DNA from: Neisseriaceae bacterium ESL0693
GTDB lineage: Bacteria > Pseudomonadota > Gammaproteobacteria > Burkholderiales > Neisseriaceae
Length of the DNA stretch: 64,000 nucleotides
Direction of reading: 5' to 3'
NCBI GenBank assembly: GCA_029433475.1
Contig: JAQTIE010000007.1
Coordinates: forward strand, 186,001-250,000
How positions within the stretch are numbered: position 1 is the first letter of the stretch; every line of letters starts with the position of its first letter. The position numbers and the translations under genes are program-made. Below, piece after piece: positions 13,805-24,863 of this stretch. The notes below the pieces were generated by a model. That model was not told the origin of the DNA and made no database searches. It was given only the letters and a program-made list of their open reading frames with translations.

Positions 13805-13879
13805 ACAAGTGAAAAGGCATTTCAGCGCGCGAAGTGGCTTTTTCTTTGTGAAAATTAATATTCAAAAAAGGAAAATCAT

Positions 13880-14650
13880 ATGCAAGCAGTTCATATTATT
13901 GTGCAGGTAAAAGGCGGTTGCGGGAAAAGCCTGGCTGCCGCACAGCTAGCGCAATTTCTAATGGCAGAAAGTGCGGCAATGGCTATGCCAATACCGGTTC
14001 ATTGTTATGATACTGACCCTGGTAACCATACCTTCGCTGGGTACAAAGCTTTTAATACGCAAATTGTGCCTATTCTACCAGAAGGTTCAATTACCATTGA
14101 TGCCTTAGTCTTTGACAGCATGATTGAACAAATTATAGATAAAGAAGGTATTGCAGTTATTGACAATGGGGCTGGTAGTTTTATTCCCCTCATCCAATAT
14201 TTAAGTGAATGTTCAGTACTTGATCTACTCAAAAGCATGAATATTGAAGTCTTTTTTCATGTACCAGTTATTGGTGGGCAATCGATGGAAGATACTTGCA
14301 TGGGTCTGGGAAAAATCCTAGGGATGTTTGATGCAAGTGTAGTGGTCTGGGCTAATGAACATTTCGGTAAATTAGAACTGGACGGCAAACATTTAACCGA
14401 ACTTAAAATGTTGAAAAAATATGACGATAAAATTCTGGGCATGGTACCAATGAAAAATCACGTTGATGATCTGTTCGGAAAAGACATTGCAGAAATGTTA
14501 AAACATAATTTGACATATAAGGAGGTGATGGAATCTCCTTCATTTTCTCGTATGCAACGTCATCGATTACTGGCAATCAAGAAAGAATATTTCGCCAACT
14601 TAGCTAATCTTCCACTGTTTAATATTGACCAAATCGTGGACAAAAACTAG
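13880..14650 (+). CDS. TraL/MobD-like ParA-family ATPase
   Basis: The 256-aa protein has a deviant Walker A motif KGGCGKS (residues 11-17), a Walker A' DTDPGNHT (about 44-51) and a Walker B-like IAVIDNGAGS (about 91-100), as in the ParA/MinD fold. Among transfer genes this matches IncP TraL and IncQ-2 MobD, accessory proteins that improve mobilization, perhaps by positioning the relaxosome. It has a strong ribosome binding site (AAAAGGAAA) and is followed 6 bp later by the TraM-like gene. Confidence 0.7.
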   Translation: MQAVHIIVQVKGGCGKSLAAAQLAQFLMAESAAMAMPIPVHCYDTDPGNHTFAGYKAFNTQIVPILPEGSITIDALVFDSMIEQIIDKEGIAVIDNGAGSFIPLIQYLSECSVLDLLKSMNIEVFFHVPVIGGQSMEDTCMGLGKILGMFDASVVVWANEHFGKLELDGKHLTELKMLKKYDDKILGMVPMKNHVDDLFGKDIAEMLKHNLTYKEVMESPSFSRMQRHRLLAIKKEYFANLANLPLFNIDQIVDKN

Positions 14651-14656
14651 GGAACA

Positions 14657-15082
14657 ATGATGAATGATCAGGTTAAATCTGTCATCAATGATGTATTTCA
14701 GATAACTGGTGAAAAGATAAATGAAGACGACCCATTGATTACTGAATTCTTGATGAATCGTCATTTTTTTGAAACTGAAATCAGTAAGCTCAAATTAAAT
14801 GATGCTGCCGAAAGAGAAGAATTTCTTTCAGCATTTTCTAAAATGGTTCAGGAATTATCAGCAAAAGTAGATCAGGTTGAACAGCTACGGAAACAGTTAC
14901 TGCTTGAGCTACTGCAAAAGAACCAGGACATTCAGGCTGAATCCGCCGAAAAAATTTATGGACGGGTCGGTCATAAACTGGATCAGCTTCTATCCAAAAG
15001 ACCGATACAAAATAGTATTAATTGGTCATTCATCATCTGTATGGTTCAGTTGGTTATTCTCATCTACATTGTACTGAGGTAA
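14657..15082 (+). CDS. TraM/MobE-like protein with C-terminal membrane anchor
   Basis: The 141-aa protein has a long coiled-coil-like helix (about residues 50-105: LSAKVDQVEQLRKQLLLELL) and a single C-terminal membrane span (about 122-140). Small tail-anchored proteins of this layout follow TraL/MobD in IncP and IncQ-2 mobilization regions. The partner gene, position and architecture suggest it anchors the ParA-like protein at the membrane. An ATG three bases later is an equally good start. Confidence 0.55.
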   Translation: MMNDQVKSVINDVFQITGEKINEDDPLITEFLMNRHFFETEISKLKLNDAAEREEFLSAFSKMVQELSAKVDQVEQLRKQLLLELLQKNQDIQAESAEKIYGRVGHKLDQLLSKRPIQNSINWSFIICMVQLVILIYIVLR

Positions 15083-15085
15083 ATT

Positions 15086-15346
15086 ATGCTTATTGATCGT
15101 AGGGTTGAGGTAGTTGAAACCCACAAGGTTTCATCATCTTTCGAACCAAAACCAGAATCGTACCCGCACTATTGGTTGCAGCCAATCGCTACGGAAACAG
15201 GCAAGAAATATTGCCTGTTTTTTTATATTAGTCCAGCAAGTTATCTGATTCTAGCAAATGGTCTATCACGACCATTAGCGATTAGAAGCTTAAAACGATG
15301 GCGGCAGACAGCACTGTTTGACGTATTTGAAGTGTTTTATGGATAA
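15086..15346 (+). CDS. Hypothetical protein, 86 aa
   Basis: This protein is unrecognised and soluble. It contains a predicted beta-rich central part (KKYCLFFYISPASYLILANG) and a basic C-terminal stretch RSLKRWRQTALF that could contact DNA. GAGG at the end of the TraM-like gene serves as ribosome binding site, and the gene ends four bases before the excisionase-like gene. Position suggests a plasmid or integrase accessory protein. Confidence 0.55.
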   Translation: MLIDRRVEVVETHKVSSSFEPKPESYPHYWLQPIATETGKKYCLFFYISPASYLILANGLSRPLAIRSLKRWRQTALFDVFEVFYG

Positions 15347-15350
15347 ATAA

Positions 15351-15719
15351 ATGGTTAATCTGATTACTTATACAGTCATTGATGCTGCAAAAATTTGTCA
15401 TTGTCATGAAGAAACTATTAGAAGGCATATTCGATCAGGTGAATTGGCTGCCCGAAAAGTAGGTAAAGGTTATTGTATTACAGCGAGTGCGCTTGACGCT
15501 TTTCTAAATGATTTGCAAAATGAACAAGTGCAAGTATCACTCGAACGTAAAGGAGTGAGCAAATGTCTCTTTATCAAAGAGAAAACGGATTTTGGTATAT
15601 TGACGTCATCACGCCAGATAAAGAGAGAATTAGACGCTCTACTGGCACCAGAGACAAAAGGCAGGCGGAAGAGTTGCACGATAAAATCAAGCATGATTTG
15701 TGGCGACAAAGTCGTTTGA
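15351..15719 (+). CDS. Excisionase-like helix-turn-helix protein
   Basis: The first 60 residues form a MerR/Xis-type winged helix: YTVIDAAKICHCHEETIRRH then RSGELAARKVGKGYCITASALDAFL. This is the DNA-binding fold of excisionases that direct integrase toward excision. The remaining residues (about 71-122) are read in another frame through the start of the integrase gene, overlapping it by 157 bp. The tail looks like a shadow of the integrase sequence and may not be needed. The coupling would tie excisionase and integrase synthesis. Confidence 0.7.
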   Translation: MVNLITYTVIDAAKICHCHEETIRRHIRSGELAARKVGKGYCITASALDAFLNDLQNEQVQVSLERKGVSKCLFIKEKTDFGILTSSRQIKRELDALLAPETKGRRKSCTIKSSMICGDKVV

Positions 15720-16585
15720 AGGAAACACCTAAATATACCTGGGACGAAGCAGTATTAAGATGGATTAAAGAGAAAAAAGATAAAAGGAGTCTTAAAGCTG
15801 ATTTAAGCAGACTTAGAAACCTGCCAGAATTAAGGGGGATTTTTCTGCATGAACTATCCAGAGACAATATTATGCATGTAATCAGATCGAAGCCCTGCGG
15901 TGATAGTACTAAAAATCGCTATATTGCGGTTGTCCGCAGCATCTTGAATGCATGTCTGAAAGACTGGGGCTGGCTTAATGAAGTACCATATCTGAAACAG
16001 TATCAGGAACAGAAAAAGCGTATTCGCTGGTTAAAACCAAAGGAAGCTGAACGACTGATTAATTGCCTCCCTGACTACATGGCAGCGATGGCCAGATTCA
16101 GTCTTGCAACAGGGCTAAGGCAGCGAAACGTGTTCAATTTAAAATGGGAACAAATCAATATGGTGACAAAAGTGGCAACTTATTATCCTGATGAGATGAA
16201 ATCAGGCCACGCGTTGGGTATTGCATTAAATGAAACTGCAATGAAGGTATTACTTAATCAGACGGGTAAACATCGTGAATACGTGTTTGTTCATTCGAGA
16301 AACAGACCGGTCAAAACACTGAACGACAAAGTCTGGCATAAAGCTCTAGATAAAGCAGGCATTGAAAATTTCCGATGGCATGACCTTAGACACACATGGG
16401 CAAGCTGGCTGGTACAAAGCGGCGTATCTTTGTATGCTTTGAAAGAAATGGGCGGTTGGGAATCAATAGAGATGGTACAGAAGTATGCACATTTATCACC
16501 GGCTCACCTACATCAACATGCCAAAGCCATTGATGAAATAATGGAAAAAAGCCACAAATCTGACACAGACAGAAATGTGGCTTAG
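15563..16585 (+). CDS. int: Tyrosine-family site-specific integrase
   Basis: The 340-aa recombinase inserts and excises the element. An N-terminal Arm-type part (SLYQRENGFWYIDVITPDKE) and a core-binding domain (about residues 55-145) precede the catalytic domain. Visible catalytic residues are Arg in ATGLRQRN (about 190), a likely Lys in PDEMKSGHALG, His-x-x-Arg in WHDLRH, the Trp of GGWES and the nucleophile Tyr in QKYAHLSP. AAAGGAG precedes the ATG. It ends 50 bp from the 3' end of tRNA-Lys, the expected arrangement for an integrase next to its attachment site. Confidence 0.95.
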   Translation: MSLYQRENGFWYIDVITPDKERIRRSTGTRDKRQAEELHDKIKHDLWRQSRLKETPKYTWDEAVLRWIKEKKDKRSLKADLSRLRNLPELRGIFLHELSRDNIMHVIRSKPCGDSTKNRYIAVVRSILNACLKDWGWLNEVPYLKQYQEQKKRIRWLKPKEAERLINCLPDYMAAMARFSLATGLRQRNVFNLKWEQINMVTKVATYYPDEMKSGHALGIALNETAMKVLLNQTGKHREYVFVHSRNRPVKTLNDKVWHKALDKAGIENFRWHDLRHTWASWLVQSGVSLYALKEMGGWESIEMVQKYAHLSPAHLHQHAKAIDEIMEKSHKSDTDRNVA

Positions 16586-16635
16586 AAATTAAATCAGAAA
16601 TATACAATTAACTCATTGATCTGATTTTAAAAATC

Positions 16636-16711
16636 TGGTGGGTCGTCAGGGGATCGAACCCTGGACAAATGGATTAAGAGTCCACTGCTCTACCAACTGA
16701 GCTAACGACCC
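16636..16711 (-). tRNA. tRNA-Lys (CTT anticodon)
   Basis: A full cloverleaf can be read on the minus strand: acceptor GGGTCGT/ACGACCC, D arm with AGCTCAGTTGGTAGAGC, anticodon loop CTCTTAA giving anticodon CTT (reads AAG), T arm CAGGG-TTCGATC-CCCTG, discriminator A and encoded CCA. Its 3' end faces the integrase gene, so the tRNA 3' half is the probable att core of the island. Confidence 0.95.
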
Positions 16712-16823
16712 CAAAAGAGGTGAGTATTGTAAATTATTTAAACTAATCTGACAATATCATTTGAACCAATAAACCAGAAATAACTTGATCATGGTTACCT
16801 TCTTCTACTTTTGACGATGTAAA

Positions 16824-18158
<1,335 letters not shown>

Positions 18159-18198
18159 TTAATTGTAAACGATATCAGACTGATCGTCTGTCTCTGAC

Positions 18199-19239
18199 TC
18201 ATTTTTTATGAGTAACTAATTGTTGTGTGGCATGGATGAAAGCCTGTTGTTTGTCTTTAGCTTTACCGCTATCAATAGCCTGTATCGCGGCTTTGACACC
18301 ATCATCTAAGGAAGAGACTACATCAGCAGCATATAAAGCGGCGGCGCTATTAAGAACCACGATATCCCGGCAAGGACCGGCCTCTCCGGCCAATACGGCA
18401 TTCATTTTCTGCAAGGATTCCTGACTATTATTCACCTGAAGTGGTTTCAAATCTTCAATAACGGCAAGATCAAATTGTGATGGATGAATATCATATTCCA
18501 TAATCAGGCCATTTTTTAATTCGGCTACCCGGGTAGAGCCAGTCAGCGTAATTTCATCCAGACCATCATGTCCATGTACAACCAGAACATGTTTACTGCC
18601 CATATGTTGTAATACCCGGGATAGAATCCCCACCAGGTCAATATGAAATACCCCCAATACCTGATTCACTGCACTGGCCGGATTGGTCAAAGGTCCAAGA
18701 ATATTAAAAATGGTTCTGACGCCCAGTGCTTTGCGTACGGGCGCTACATGACGCATGCTGTGATGGTGATTAGGCGCAAACATGAAACCCACACCCAATG
18801 TCTGAATGCATTCAGCCACCTGTATCGGATCTAAAGCCAGTCCGGCGCCCATGGCTTCGATAATATCTGCTGAACCACTGGAAGAAGATACTGAGCGTCC
18901 GCCGTGTTTGGCTATTTTGGCACCGGCAGCCGCTGCAACAAACATACTGGTGGTGGAAATATTAAATGTATGGGCGTTATCCCCGCCTGTACCCACAATA
19001 TCCACCAGATGGGTGGTATCTTCTATCGGTACTTTGGTGGCAAATTCCCGCATGACAGAAGCGGCGGCAGCAATTTCTGATACTGATTCTACTTTTACAC
19101 GTAAACCAATTAAAATAGCGGAAATGATTTCGGGCGATACCTCACCATTCATGATCTGACGCATTAAATCAGTCATTTCGTCATAAAATAATTCATTATT
19201 ATCTAAAAGACGATTGAGTGCCTGCTGCGGTGTAATCAT
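18199..19239 (-). CDS. trpD: Anthranilate phosphoribosyltransferase
   Basis: The 346-aa enzyme transfers phosphoribosyl from PRPP to anthranilate, the second step of tryptophan synthesis. It has the PRPP loop [17 protein letters not shown] (about residues 78-94) and the [19 protein letters not shown] segment (about 112-130), both intact. It is monofunctional, not fused to trpG. No other trp gene is near, so the pathway is dispersed in this genome. GGAG lies ahead of the ATG. Confidence 0.96.
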   Translation of the reverse strand: MITPQQALNRLLDNNELFYDEMTDLMRQIMNGEVSPEIISAILIGLRVKVESVSEIAAAASVMREFATKVPIEDTTHLVDIVGTGGDNAHTFNISTTSMFVAAAAGAKIAKHGGRSVSSSSGSADIIEAMGAGLALDPIQVAECIQTLGVGFMFAPNHHHSMRHVAPVRKALGVRTIFNILGPLTNPASAVNQVLGVFHIDLVGILSRVLQHMGSKHVLVVHGHDGLDEITLTGSTRVAELKNGLIMEYDIHPSQFDLAVIEDLKPLQVNNSQESLQKMNAVLAGEAGPCRDIVVLNSAAALYAADVVSSLDDGVKAAIQAIDSGKAKDKQQAFIHATQQLVTHKK

Positions 19240-19369
19240 TGGATCTCCTTAATTATCAATAAAACAGTTATTGTTTCACCCAGTAAAAAATCATTCAAAA
19301 TCAGTATGCGTTGTGGTATACAGGATATTATCTTAATGTCTGTCTGTGCATTATTTGACCAGCACTAAA

Positions 19370-20959
19370 CTATAATAAATTTTCTATCGGTAACCATGAC
19401 CAGGCTTTTACCCAGCCTCGACGCCATAAACTGGCTTCAGGTTCATGATACATGATATTTTTATGATTATCCGCCTCTCGTGTTTGCCAGCGCAGCTTGT
19501 TACCTGGTGTCAGTAAAACCTGGTAAGTCACGTAAGGCAGTGCCTCATCAATGGCCTGGTTCATGTATTGGACCAATTCAGGCGATTGAATTAAAACCCC
19601 CATTTCAGTATTTAATCTGGCAGAGCGTGGATCAAGATTCAGTGAACCAACAAATAATTGGTTATTGTCGATTGTAAATGTTTTGGCATGCAGGCTGGAG
19701 GCTGAATTACCGGTAAACCCGCGGTCACGATGAGTGGTGATACGAGCCGGTTTTTTCAATTCATAAAGCTCAATGCCATTTTGTAATAATGTCTGGCGAT
19801 AACGCGCATAACCGGAATGAACAATAGGCACATCCGTAGCAGCAAGAGAATTGGTCAAAACACGAATGCGCACGCCTTGATGATGTATCATACTCAGATA
19901 ATTTACCCCTACTTTGGTGGGCACAAAATAGGGTGTAATCAGCAGCATGTTTTTCTTTGGTGTAGGAATTGTCTGTAATAGATTGCTTAAAGCCAGTTCG
20001 CTATTAGTGGCTTCTGTTTCCTTTAAATTGACATGCTGCTGGCCAGCAGATTCAGGTTTGCCGGGAAGTGCCTTAGCCGGATCATCACTGATTAATTTGG
20101 TTTGTGCCCATTCGTATTCCAGCGATCCTTGCTTCAATCTGGAAACAAAATCATTTTGTTCGTAATGGTCGGCACGATGCTGATTAAAATTGGCTGAATA
20201 ATAAATTAAATGGTCTGATGGTTTTGAATCCGGCCTCTTCTGATGCACAATACGATCAAAAGGATAAGCTGAACTGCTGTTCCAGTAACGATCAAAATCC
20301 GTTGATATTTTTTCTACTACCGGGCCGATGGTTAATACGTCCAGATCAACAAACAGTAAACCATTGCCCATATCAAAATATTCGTCTCCGATATTGCGGC
20401 CACCCACAATAGATACCTGATTGTCTGCTGTCATGGACTTATTATGCATACGACGGTTTAGCCGGTTAAAATCGGTTATATAGCCCAATGCGCGCCAGTG
20501 ACGGTTTACAAACGGATTAAATAAACGGATTTGAATATTCGGCTCATTGTTAATGGCTTGCAACAATCGATCCTGACCCACAGTATTATTATCGTCCAGC
20601 AGTAAGCGCACTTTCACTCCGCGTCTGGCAGCCTTAACCAATTCACGAAACAATAATTGGCCGGAGGTATCATTACGCCAGATATAATATTGCAGATCCA
20701 GACTATGCTCTGCCAGACGAATCAAAGCCAGACGGGCGGCAAATGCTTCTTGTCCGTCATCCAGCGGATAGACACCGGATAAGCCCTGATGTGCAGCGAT
20801 TAATGGCGCATTGGCATAAGCAAGAATAGAAGGCTCATCTGATGGGATATGCTTATCCATACTGCGATCGGCCAAAGGAGGCAGACTCTGGCAGGCAGAT
20901 AAAGCCATCAATAAAGCAAGACAACTTATCCATTTATTAATTATTTTAGTATTCAGCAT
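19370..20959 (-). CDS. Phospholipase D-family lipoprotein, cardiolipin synthase-like (ClsC type)
   Basis: The 529-aa protein starts with a lipoprotein signal (ALLMALSACQS, lipobox Cys at about residue 23). It has two HKD motifs, HNKSMTADNQVSIVGGRNIG (about 172-191) and HAKTFTIDNNQLFVGSLNLD (about 425-444), as in the phospholipase D superfamily. The layout matches ClsC/YmdC-like cardiolipin synthases rather than ClsA, which has two N-terminal membrane spans. It probably remodels phospholipids at the outer face of the inner membrane or in the periplasm. Its own promoter is likely, since 68 bp separate it from ubiD. Confidence 0.85.
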   Translation of the reverse strand: MLNTKIINKWISCLALLMALSACQSLPPLADRSMDKHIPSDEPSILAYANAPLIAAHQGLSGVYPLDDGQEAFAARLALIRLAEHSLDLQYYIWRNDTSGQLLFRELVKAARRGVKVRLLLDDNNTVGQDRLLQAINNEPNIQIRLFNPFVNRHWRALGYITDFNRLNRRMHNKSMTADNQVSIVGGRNIGDEYFDMGNGLLFVDLDVLTIGPVVEKISTDFDRYWNSSSAYPFDRIVHQKRPDSKPSDHLIYYSANFNQHRADHYEQNDFVSRLKQGSLEYEWAQTKLISDDPAKALPGKPESAGQQHVNLKETEATNSELALSNLLQTIPTPKKNMLLITPYFVPTKVGVNYLSMIHHQGVRIRVLTNSLAATDVPIVHSGYARYRQTLLQNGIELYELKKPARITTHRDRGFTGNSASSLHAKTFTIDNNQLFVGSLNLDPRSARLNTEMGVLIQSPELVQYMNQAIDEALPYVTYQVLLTPGNKLRWQTREADNHKNIMYHEPEASLWRRGWVKAWSWLPIENLL

Positions 20960-21026
20960 AAGCTTTTAATTTTCACTATAAATGTAGTGACCGATGATCA
21001 GAGTGGAAATATTGGGCAAATCTGGA

Positions 21027-22505
21027 TTACAAGCCTAATTTATCCCATATCTGATCTATTCTGGTTACAATGCGCGGGTCTTTATGAATGATTCTGCCCC
21101 ATTCCCGTTGTGTTTCTCCTGCCCATTTATTGGTAGCATCCAGCCCCATTTTGCCACCGAGACCACTAACCGGGCTGGCAAAATCCAGATAATCAATGGG
21201 GGTGTGATCAATTAAGGTAGTATCACGAACCGGGTCAACCCGGGTAGTAATGGCCCAGATCACCTCTTTCCAGTCTCGTATATTGATGTCATCATCCACC
21301 ACCACAATAAATTTGGTATACATAAACTGGCGCAAATAACTCCAGCAGCCCATCATCACTCGCTTGGCATGGCCACTATATTGTTTTTTGATACTAACAA
21401 TGGCCATACGATACGAGCATCCTTCGGGGGGCAGATAGAAATCCACAATTTCGGGAAATTGCTTTTGTAGCAAAGGAACAAATACTTCATTCAGCGCTAC
21501 ACCCAAAACAGCCGGTTCATCCGGTGGTTTGCCTGTATATGTGCTGTGATACAAGGCATTTTCACGCATGGTAATGCGGTTTACAGTCAGCACCGGAAAA
21601 TAGTCCTGTTCATTATAATAGCCGGTATGATCGCCATAAGGCCCTTCTAAAGCTACCTCATCGGGCATAATCACCCCTTCCAATACAATCTCTGCCCGCG
21701 CAGGTACTTGCAAATCATTGCCAATACACTTTACCAATTCGGTGCGCGCACCGCGAAGCAGTCCGGCAAACTGATATTCACTCAGGGTATCAGGCACCGG
21801 AGTAACTGCGCCCAGAATGGTGGCCGGATCACAACCCAGTACCACGGCAACAGGATACGGGGTATCAGGATATTGTTGTTTATGTGCCTGAAAATCCAGT
21901 GCCCCGCCGCGGTGTGCCAGCCAGCGCATGATGAGTTTGTTTTTACCTAATAATTGCTGGCGATAAATACCAAGATTCTGACGTTTTTTATGTGGCCCGC
22001 GGGTAACCGTCAGTCCCCAGGTGATCAATGGTGCGACATCTTCCGGCCAACAATGCTGTATGGGTAATTGAGTCAGGTCAACATCTGTCCCTTCGATAAT
22101 AATTTGTTGACAAGGTGCTTTTCTGACTACATGGGGCGCCATACTCCACAAATCTTTCAATAACGGCAACTTACTCAAAGCATCTTTGATGCCTTTGGGT
22201 GGCTCCGGTTCTTTCAGATAAGCCAGTGTTTTACCGATTTCACGTAATTGATCTGTACTGTCTGCTCCCATGCCCAAAGCCACGCGCTCAGGTGTGCCAA
22301 ATAAATTGGCCAGGACAGGATAAGGATAAATATCGCCATTGGCTTTGCAAGGGTTTTCAAATAGCAATGCGGGGCCTTGATGACGCAGGACGCGATCAGC
22401 AATTTCAGTCATTTCCAGATCGGGAGAAACCGGGACAGTAATGCGTTTGAGCTGATTCTGTTGTGCCAATTGCTGAATAAACTCACGCAGATCATGATAT
22501 TTCAT
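21027..22505 (-). CDS. ubiD: 4-hydroxy-3-polyprenylbenzoate decarboxylase
   Basis: The 492-aa UbiD enzyme decarboxylates 4-hydroxy-3-polyprenylbenzoate in ubiquinone synthesis and uses prenylated FMN made by UbiX. The length and conserved stretches fit: [15 protein letters not shown] at the start, [21 protein letters not shown], the [11 protein letters not shown] loop and [20 protein letters not shown] near the C-terminus. It follows pth by 9 bp, so the two are probably co-transcribed. Confidence 0.96.
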   Translation of the reverse strand: MKYHDLREFIQQLAQQNQLKRITVPVSPDLEMTEIADRVLRHQGPALLFENPCKANGDIYPYPVLANLFGTPERVALGMGADSTDQLREIGKTLAYLKEPEPPKGIKDALSKLPLLKDLWSMAPHVVRKAPCQQIIIEGTDVDLTQLPIQHCWPEDVAPLITWGLTVTRGPHKKRQNLGIYRQQLLGKNKLIMRWLAHRGGALDFQAHKQQYPDTPYPVAVVLGCDPATILGAVTPVPDTLSEYQFAGLLRGARTELVKCIGNDLQVPARAEIVLEGVIMPDEVALEGPYGDHTGYYNEQDYFPVLTVNRITMRENALYHSTYTGKPPDEPAVLGVALNEVFVPLLQKQFPEIVDFYLPPEGCSYRMAIVSIKKQYSGHAKRVMMGCWSYLRQFMYTKFIVVVDDDINIRDWKEVIWAITTRVDPVRDTTLIDHTPIDYLDFASPVSGLGGKMGLDATNKWAGETQREWGRIIHKDPRIVTRIDQIWDKLGL

Positions 22506-22514
22506 TACGTTGCC

Positions 22515-23090
22515 TTATTTACTGTGCAGGATTTGCTGTGTTGCGGTAAAGTCATCACTGAGTAAAGTAGGCATAACTGCAATAGACTTTTGCATGGCTT
22601 CCTCAATCAGTCGCTTTTCTGAGGTTTGTGGTTTATGTAATACATAATGCACTACTAAGTTTCGATCGCCCGGATGATCAATACCCAAACGTAAACGATA
22701 AAAATCAGCTGAACCTAATTTAGCCTGAATGTCTTTCAAGCCATTATGACCGCCATTACCACCACCCCGTTTAAATTTTACCTGGCCACAAGGAATATCC
22801 AATTCATCATGCACCACCAGAATTTCGTCTGGCCGGATTTTATAAAAGTCAGCCAGCGCCTGGACAGCCATGCCTGATTTATTCATAAATGTATTGGGTT
22901 TTAATAACCAGATTTCACCGCTATCTAATGCAACCCGGGCAACATCACCAAAAAATTTTTTTTCTGTTTTCAATGTCTGGTGCCAATGATCAGCCAGCTG
23001 ATCAATAAAATCAAAACCCATATTGTGACGGGTGTGCTTATATTCCGTACCAGGATTACCCAAGCCTGCGATCAGCCTGATGATAGACAT
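22515..23090 (-). CDS. pth: Peptidyl-tRNA hydrolase
   Basis: The 191-aa enzyme releases tRNA from stalled peptidyl-tRNA. Its key features are present: [20 protein letters not shown] with catalytic His (about residue 24) and Asn, [16 protein letters not shown] with the catalytic Asp (about 97), and the [10 protein letters not shown] tRNA-binding loop. It lies between rnfH and ubiD on the same strand. Confidence 0.97.
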   Translation of the reverse strand: MSIIRLIAGLGNPGTEYKHTRHNMGFDFIDQLADHWHQTLKTEKKFFGDVARVALDSGEIWLLKPNTFMNKSGMAVQALADFYKIRPDEILVVHDELDIPCGQVKFKRGGGNGGHNGLKDIQAKLGSADFYRLRLGIDHPGDRNLVVHYVLHKPQTSEKRLIEEAMQKSIAVMPTLLSDDFTATQQILHSK

Positions 23091-23138
23091 AATACTTCCT
23101 TATAGATAAGCAGAATGATCATATTGATTTCCGCTTCA

Positions 23139-23417
23139 TTATTTTTTTAGTGCCCTGCGTCTGCGATTTTCTTTTGGGTCAATGAGTAAAGGCCGGTAAG
23201 CTTCTATACGATCCCCTGCCTGCACAATATAATCATCAGCCACTTGTTTACCAAATATGCCAATCGGTATGTAATGAAAATCCACGTCATGAAATACCTG
23301 TGGTAGCGCCGATTGTAATAATACTGCCCGAGCGCCCAATCCTTCTGTAATTTCACCTTGCCATAGGTACTGTTTTTCAGGTGTTGCGTAGACTGCTTCA
23401 ACCGTTATTTTATTCAT
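23139..23417 (-). CDS. rnfH: RnfH-family ubiquitin-like protein
   Basis: The 92-aa protein has the RnfH pattern: ITVEAVYATPEKQYLW at the start, VGDRIEAYRPLLIDPKENRR-type end (here AGDRIEAYRPLLIDPKENRR). It is a small beta-grasp protein of unclear function that is almost always next to ratA. The ATG at 23417 overlaps the ratA stop by 8 bp. A longer frame from 23450 would lie inside ratA and is rejected. Confidence 0.9.
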   Translation of the reverse strand: MNKITVEAVYATPEKQYLWQGEITEGLGARAVLLQSALPQVFHDVDFHYIPIGIFGKQVADDYIVQAGDRIEAYRPLLIDPKENRRRRALKK

Positions 23418-23853
23418 GATAGCGCCTGTCCGCCTCTTGAATGAATGCATCTACCAACGTATCCGCAATATGATTAAAAACCGGGCCGATCAGTGTGGAT
23501 AACAGAGTACTGGCAAATTCATATTGCAGACAAAAATCAATTTTACAACCTAAGTCCTGAATGGGCGTAAATTGCCAGGTACCACTCAAGGCGCGAAACG
23601 GACCATTCAATAAATCCATACGGATCAGATGTGGCCGTTCATTGGTGTTACGTGTAGAAAAGGATTGACGTATTTTCATATAATCCATATGCAATACGGC
23701 TTCCAGCATATGCTCATCCCGCTTGAGGATTTCGGTACGATTGCACCAGGGCAGAAATTTTGGATAATCTTCAACAGTATTCACCAAATCGAACATGTGT
23801 TCAGCACTGTGCAGTACCAAGACATTTTTTTCTACTGTTTTCATCATCACCAC
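23410..23853 (-). CDS. ratA: RatA/Coq10-like START-domain protein
   Basis: The 147-aa protein belongs to the Coq10/RatA group: HSAEHMFDLVNTVEDYPKFLPWC (in part residues 15-35), then LNGPFRALSGTWQFTPI and CKIDFCLQYEFAS. Coq10 binds ubiquinone; RatA was described in E. coli as a ribosome-association toxin. The ubiD-containing neighbourhood favours a quinone-related role. Start could be any of three close ATG codons. Overlaps rnfH. Confidence 0.88.
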   Translation of the reverse strand: MVMMKTVEKNVLVLHSAEHMFDLVNTVEDYPKFLPWCNRTEILKRDEHMLEAVLHMDYMKIRQSFSTRNTNERPHLIRMDLLNGPFRALSGTWQFTPIQDLGCKIDFCLQYEFASTLLSTLIGPVFNHIADTLVDAFIQEADRRYHE

Positions 23854-23894
23854 ATTATTAAAATTCAGTTACCATTCAGTTATTAAAGACTTTA

Positions 23895-24863
23895 TTAATA
23901 AGTCAGTGACAATAATAACTGTTTTGTTTGTGACCAGGCATTGCCACTGTGCACACCTTTAATCTGGCGATCAATCTGTGCACAGCTTTGTAAGGCAGCC
24001 AGAAGCCGCGCCGGACCAATACGCTTGGCCGCCAATGGTGCCAGCGTCTGCTTGTCACCCCATAATCTTAAACTGCGCCTCAATTCAGCGATGGGCTGCC
24101 CTTGCTTGAGTGCAGCCAGTACTTTTAACAAAATACGAATGTCTTCACTGACTGCCCATAATAATAAAACAGGCTCACCTTCATGAATAGACAAGCCATC
24201 CAACAGGCGCAGCAAGCGTGCAGCATCGCCACTCATCCACGCACTGGCCAATTGGAAAACATCAAAACGCGCCACATCGGCAATGGCATTTTCAATCGCT
24301 TGTAAACCAATAGTTTGTGCCTCAGGATACAATAAAGCCAATTTATCAATTTCCTGCCGGGCAGCCAATAAATTGCCTTCCACTTTTTCTGCAAACAAAG
24401 CCAGAGCATCAGGTTCAATTGATAAATCATGCTGAGCCAGACGATTTTTAATCCATTGGGGCAGTAAGGAAGCGCCAATGGATTTTGCCTCAATAACCGT
24501 AGCTTTTTTTGACCATGCAGTAAACCATTTACTCTGCATTTGTGCACGATCAAGTTTTGGCAGTACCAGAACAATGCATGTGTCTGCGGCCAGCTGATCG
24601 ATCAGTTGTAGTAAAACGGCACTGCCTTCTTTACCTGGCTTACCAGACAAAACATGCAATTCCAGGAATTTCTTGTCCGCAAATAAACCCACTGACTGAA
24701 TTTCCGACCAGATTAATGACCAATCAAATCCAGCATCAATAGTCATGACTTTCCGGTCAGTATAGCCTTGGGTGCGGGCAGTATGCCGGATCTGATCCAA
24801 AGCTTCCAATCGCAATAATTCTTCTTCGCCATGAATCAGATAAGCAGTACTCAATGATGACAT
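23895..24863 (-). CDS. holA: DNA polymerase III delta subunit
   Basis: The 322-aa protein is the clamp-loader delta subunit that opens the beta clamp. It starts with YLIHGEEELLRLEALDQIR and carries the L-F-clamp-binding type segment VGLFADKKFLELHVLSGKPG (in part), the helical middle domain with NRLAQHDLSIEPDALALFAE, and the C-terminal collar LDGLSIHEGEPVLLLWAVS. It overlaps lptE by one base, the usual lptE-holA order in proteobacteria. Confidence 0.93.
   Translation of the reverse strand: MSSLSTAYLIHGEEELLRLEALDQIRHTARTQGYTDRKVMTIDAGFDWSLIWSEIQSVGLFADKKFLELHVLSGKPGKEGSAVLLQLIDQLAADTCIVLVLPKLDRAQMQSKWFTAWSKKATVIEAKSIGASLLPQWIKNRLAQHDLSIEPDALALFAEKVEGNLLAARQEIDKLALLYPEAQTIGLQAIENAIADVARFDVFQLASAWMSGDAARLLRLLDGLSIHEGEPVLLLWAVSEDIRILLKVLAALKQGQPIAELRRSLRLWGDKQTLAPLAAKRIGPARLLAALQSCAQIDRQIKGVHSGNAWSQTKQLLLSLTY

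Larger units (their letters stand above)
1..16635. mobile_element. Integrated mobilizable element (right-hand part) next to tRNA-Lys
   Basis: The stretch combines a tyrosine integrase adjoining the 3' end of a tRNA gene, a MOBP-like relaxase with MobC, TraK/TraL/TraM-like and TrbM-like transfer proteins, ArdC antirestriction, two toxin-antitoxin pairs, a phage-like replication gene and a CI/Cro-type switch. It is more AT-rich and more gene-sparse than the chromosome to its right. No coupling protein or type IV secretion ATPase is visible, so it is either mobilizable in trans or the transfer genes lie left of position 1. The left end is not in the window, so the element may be larger. Confidence 0.8.
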
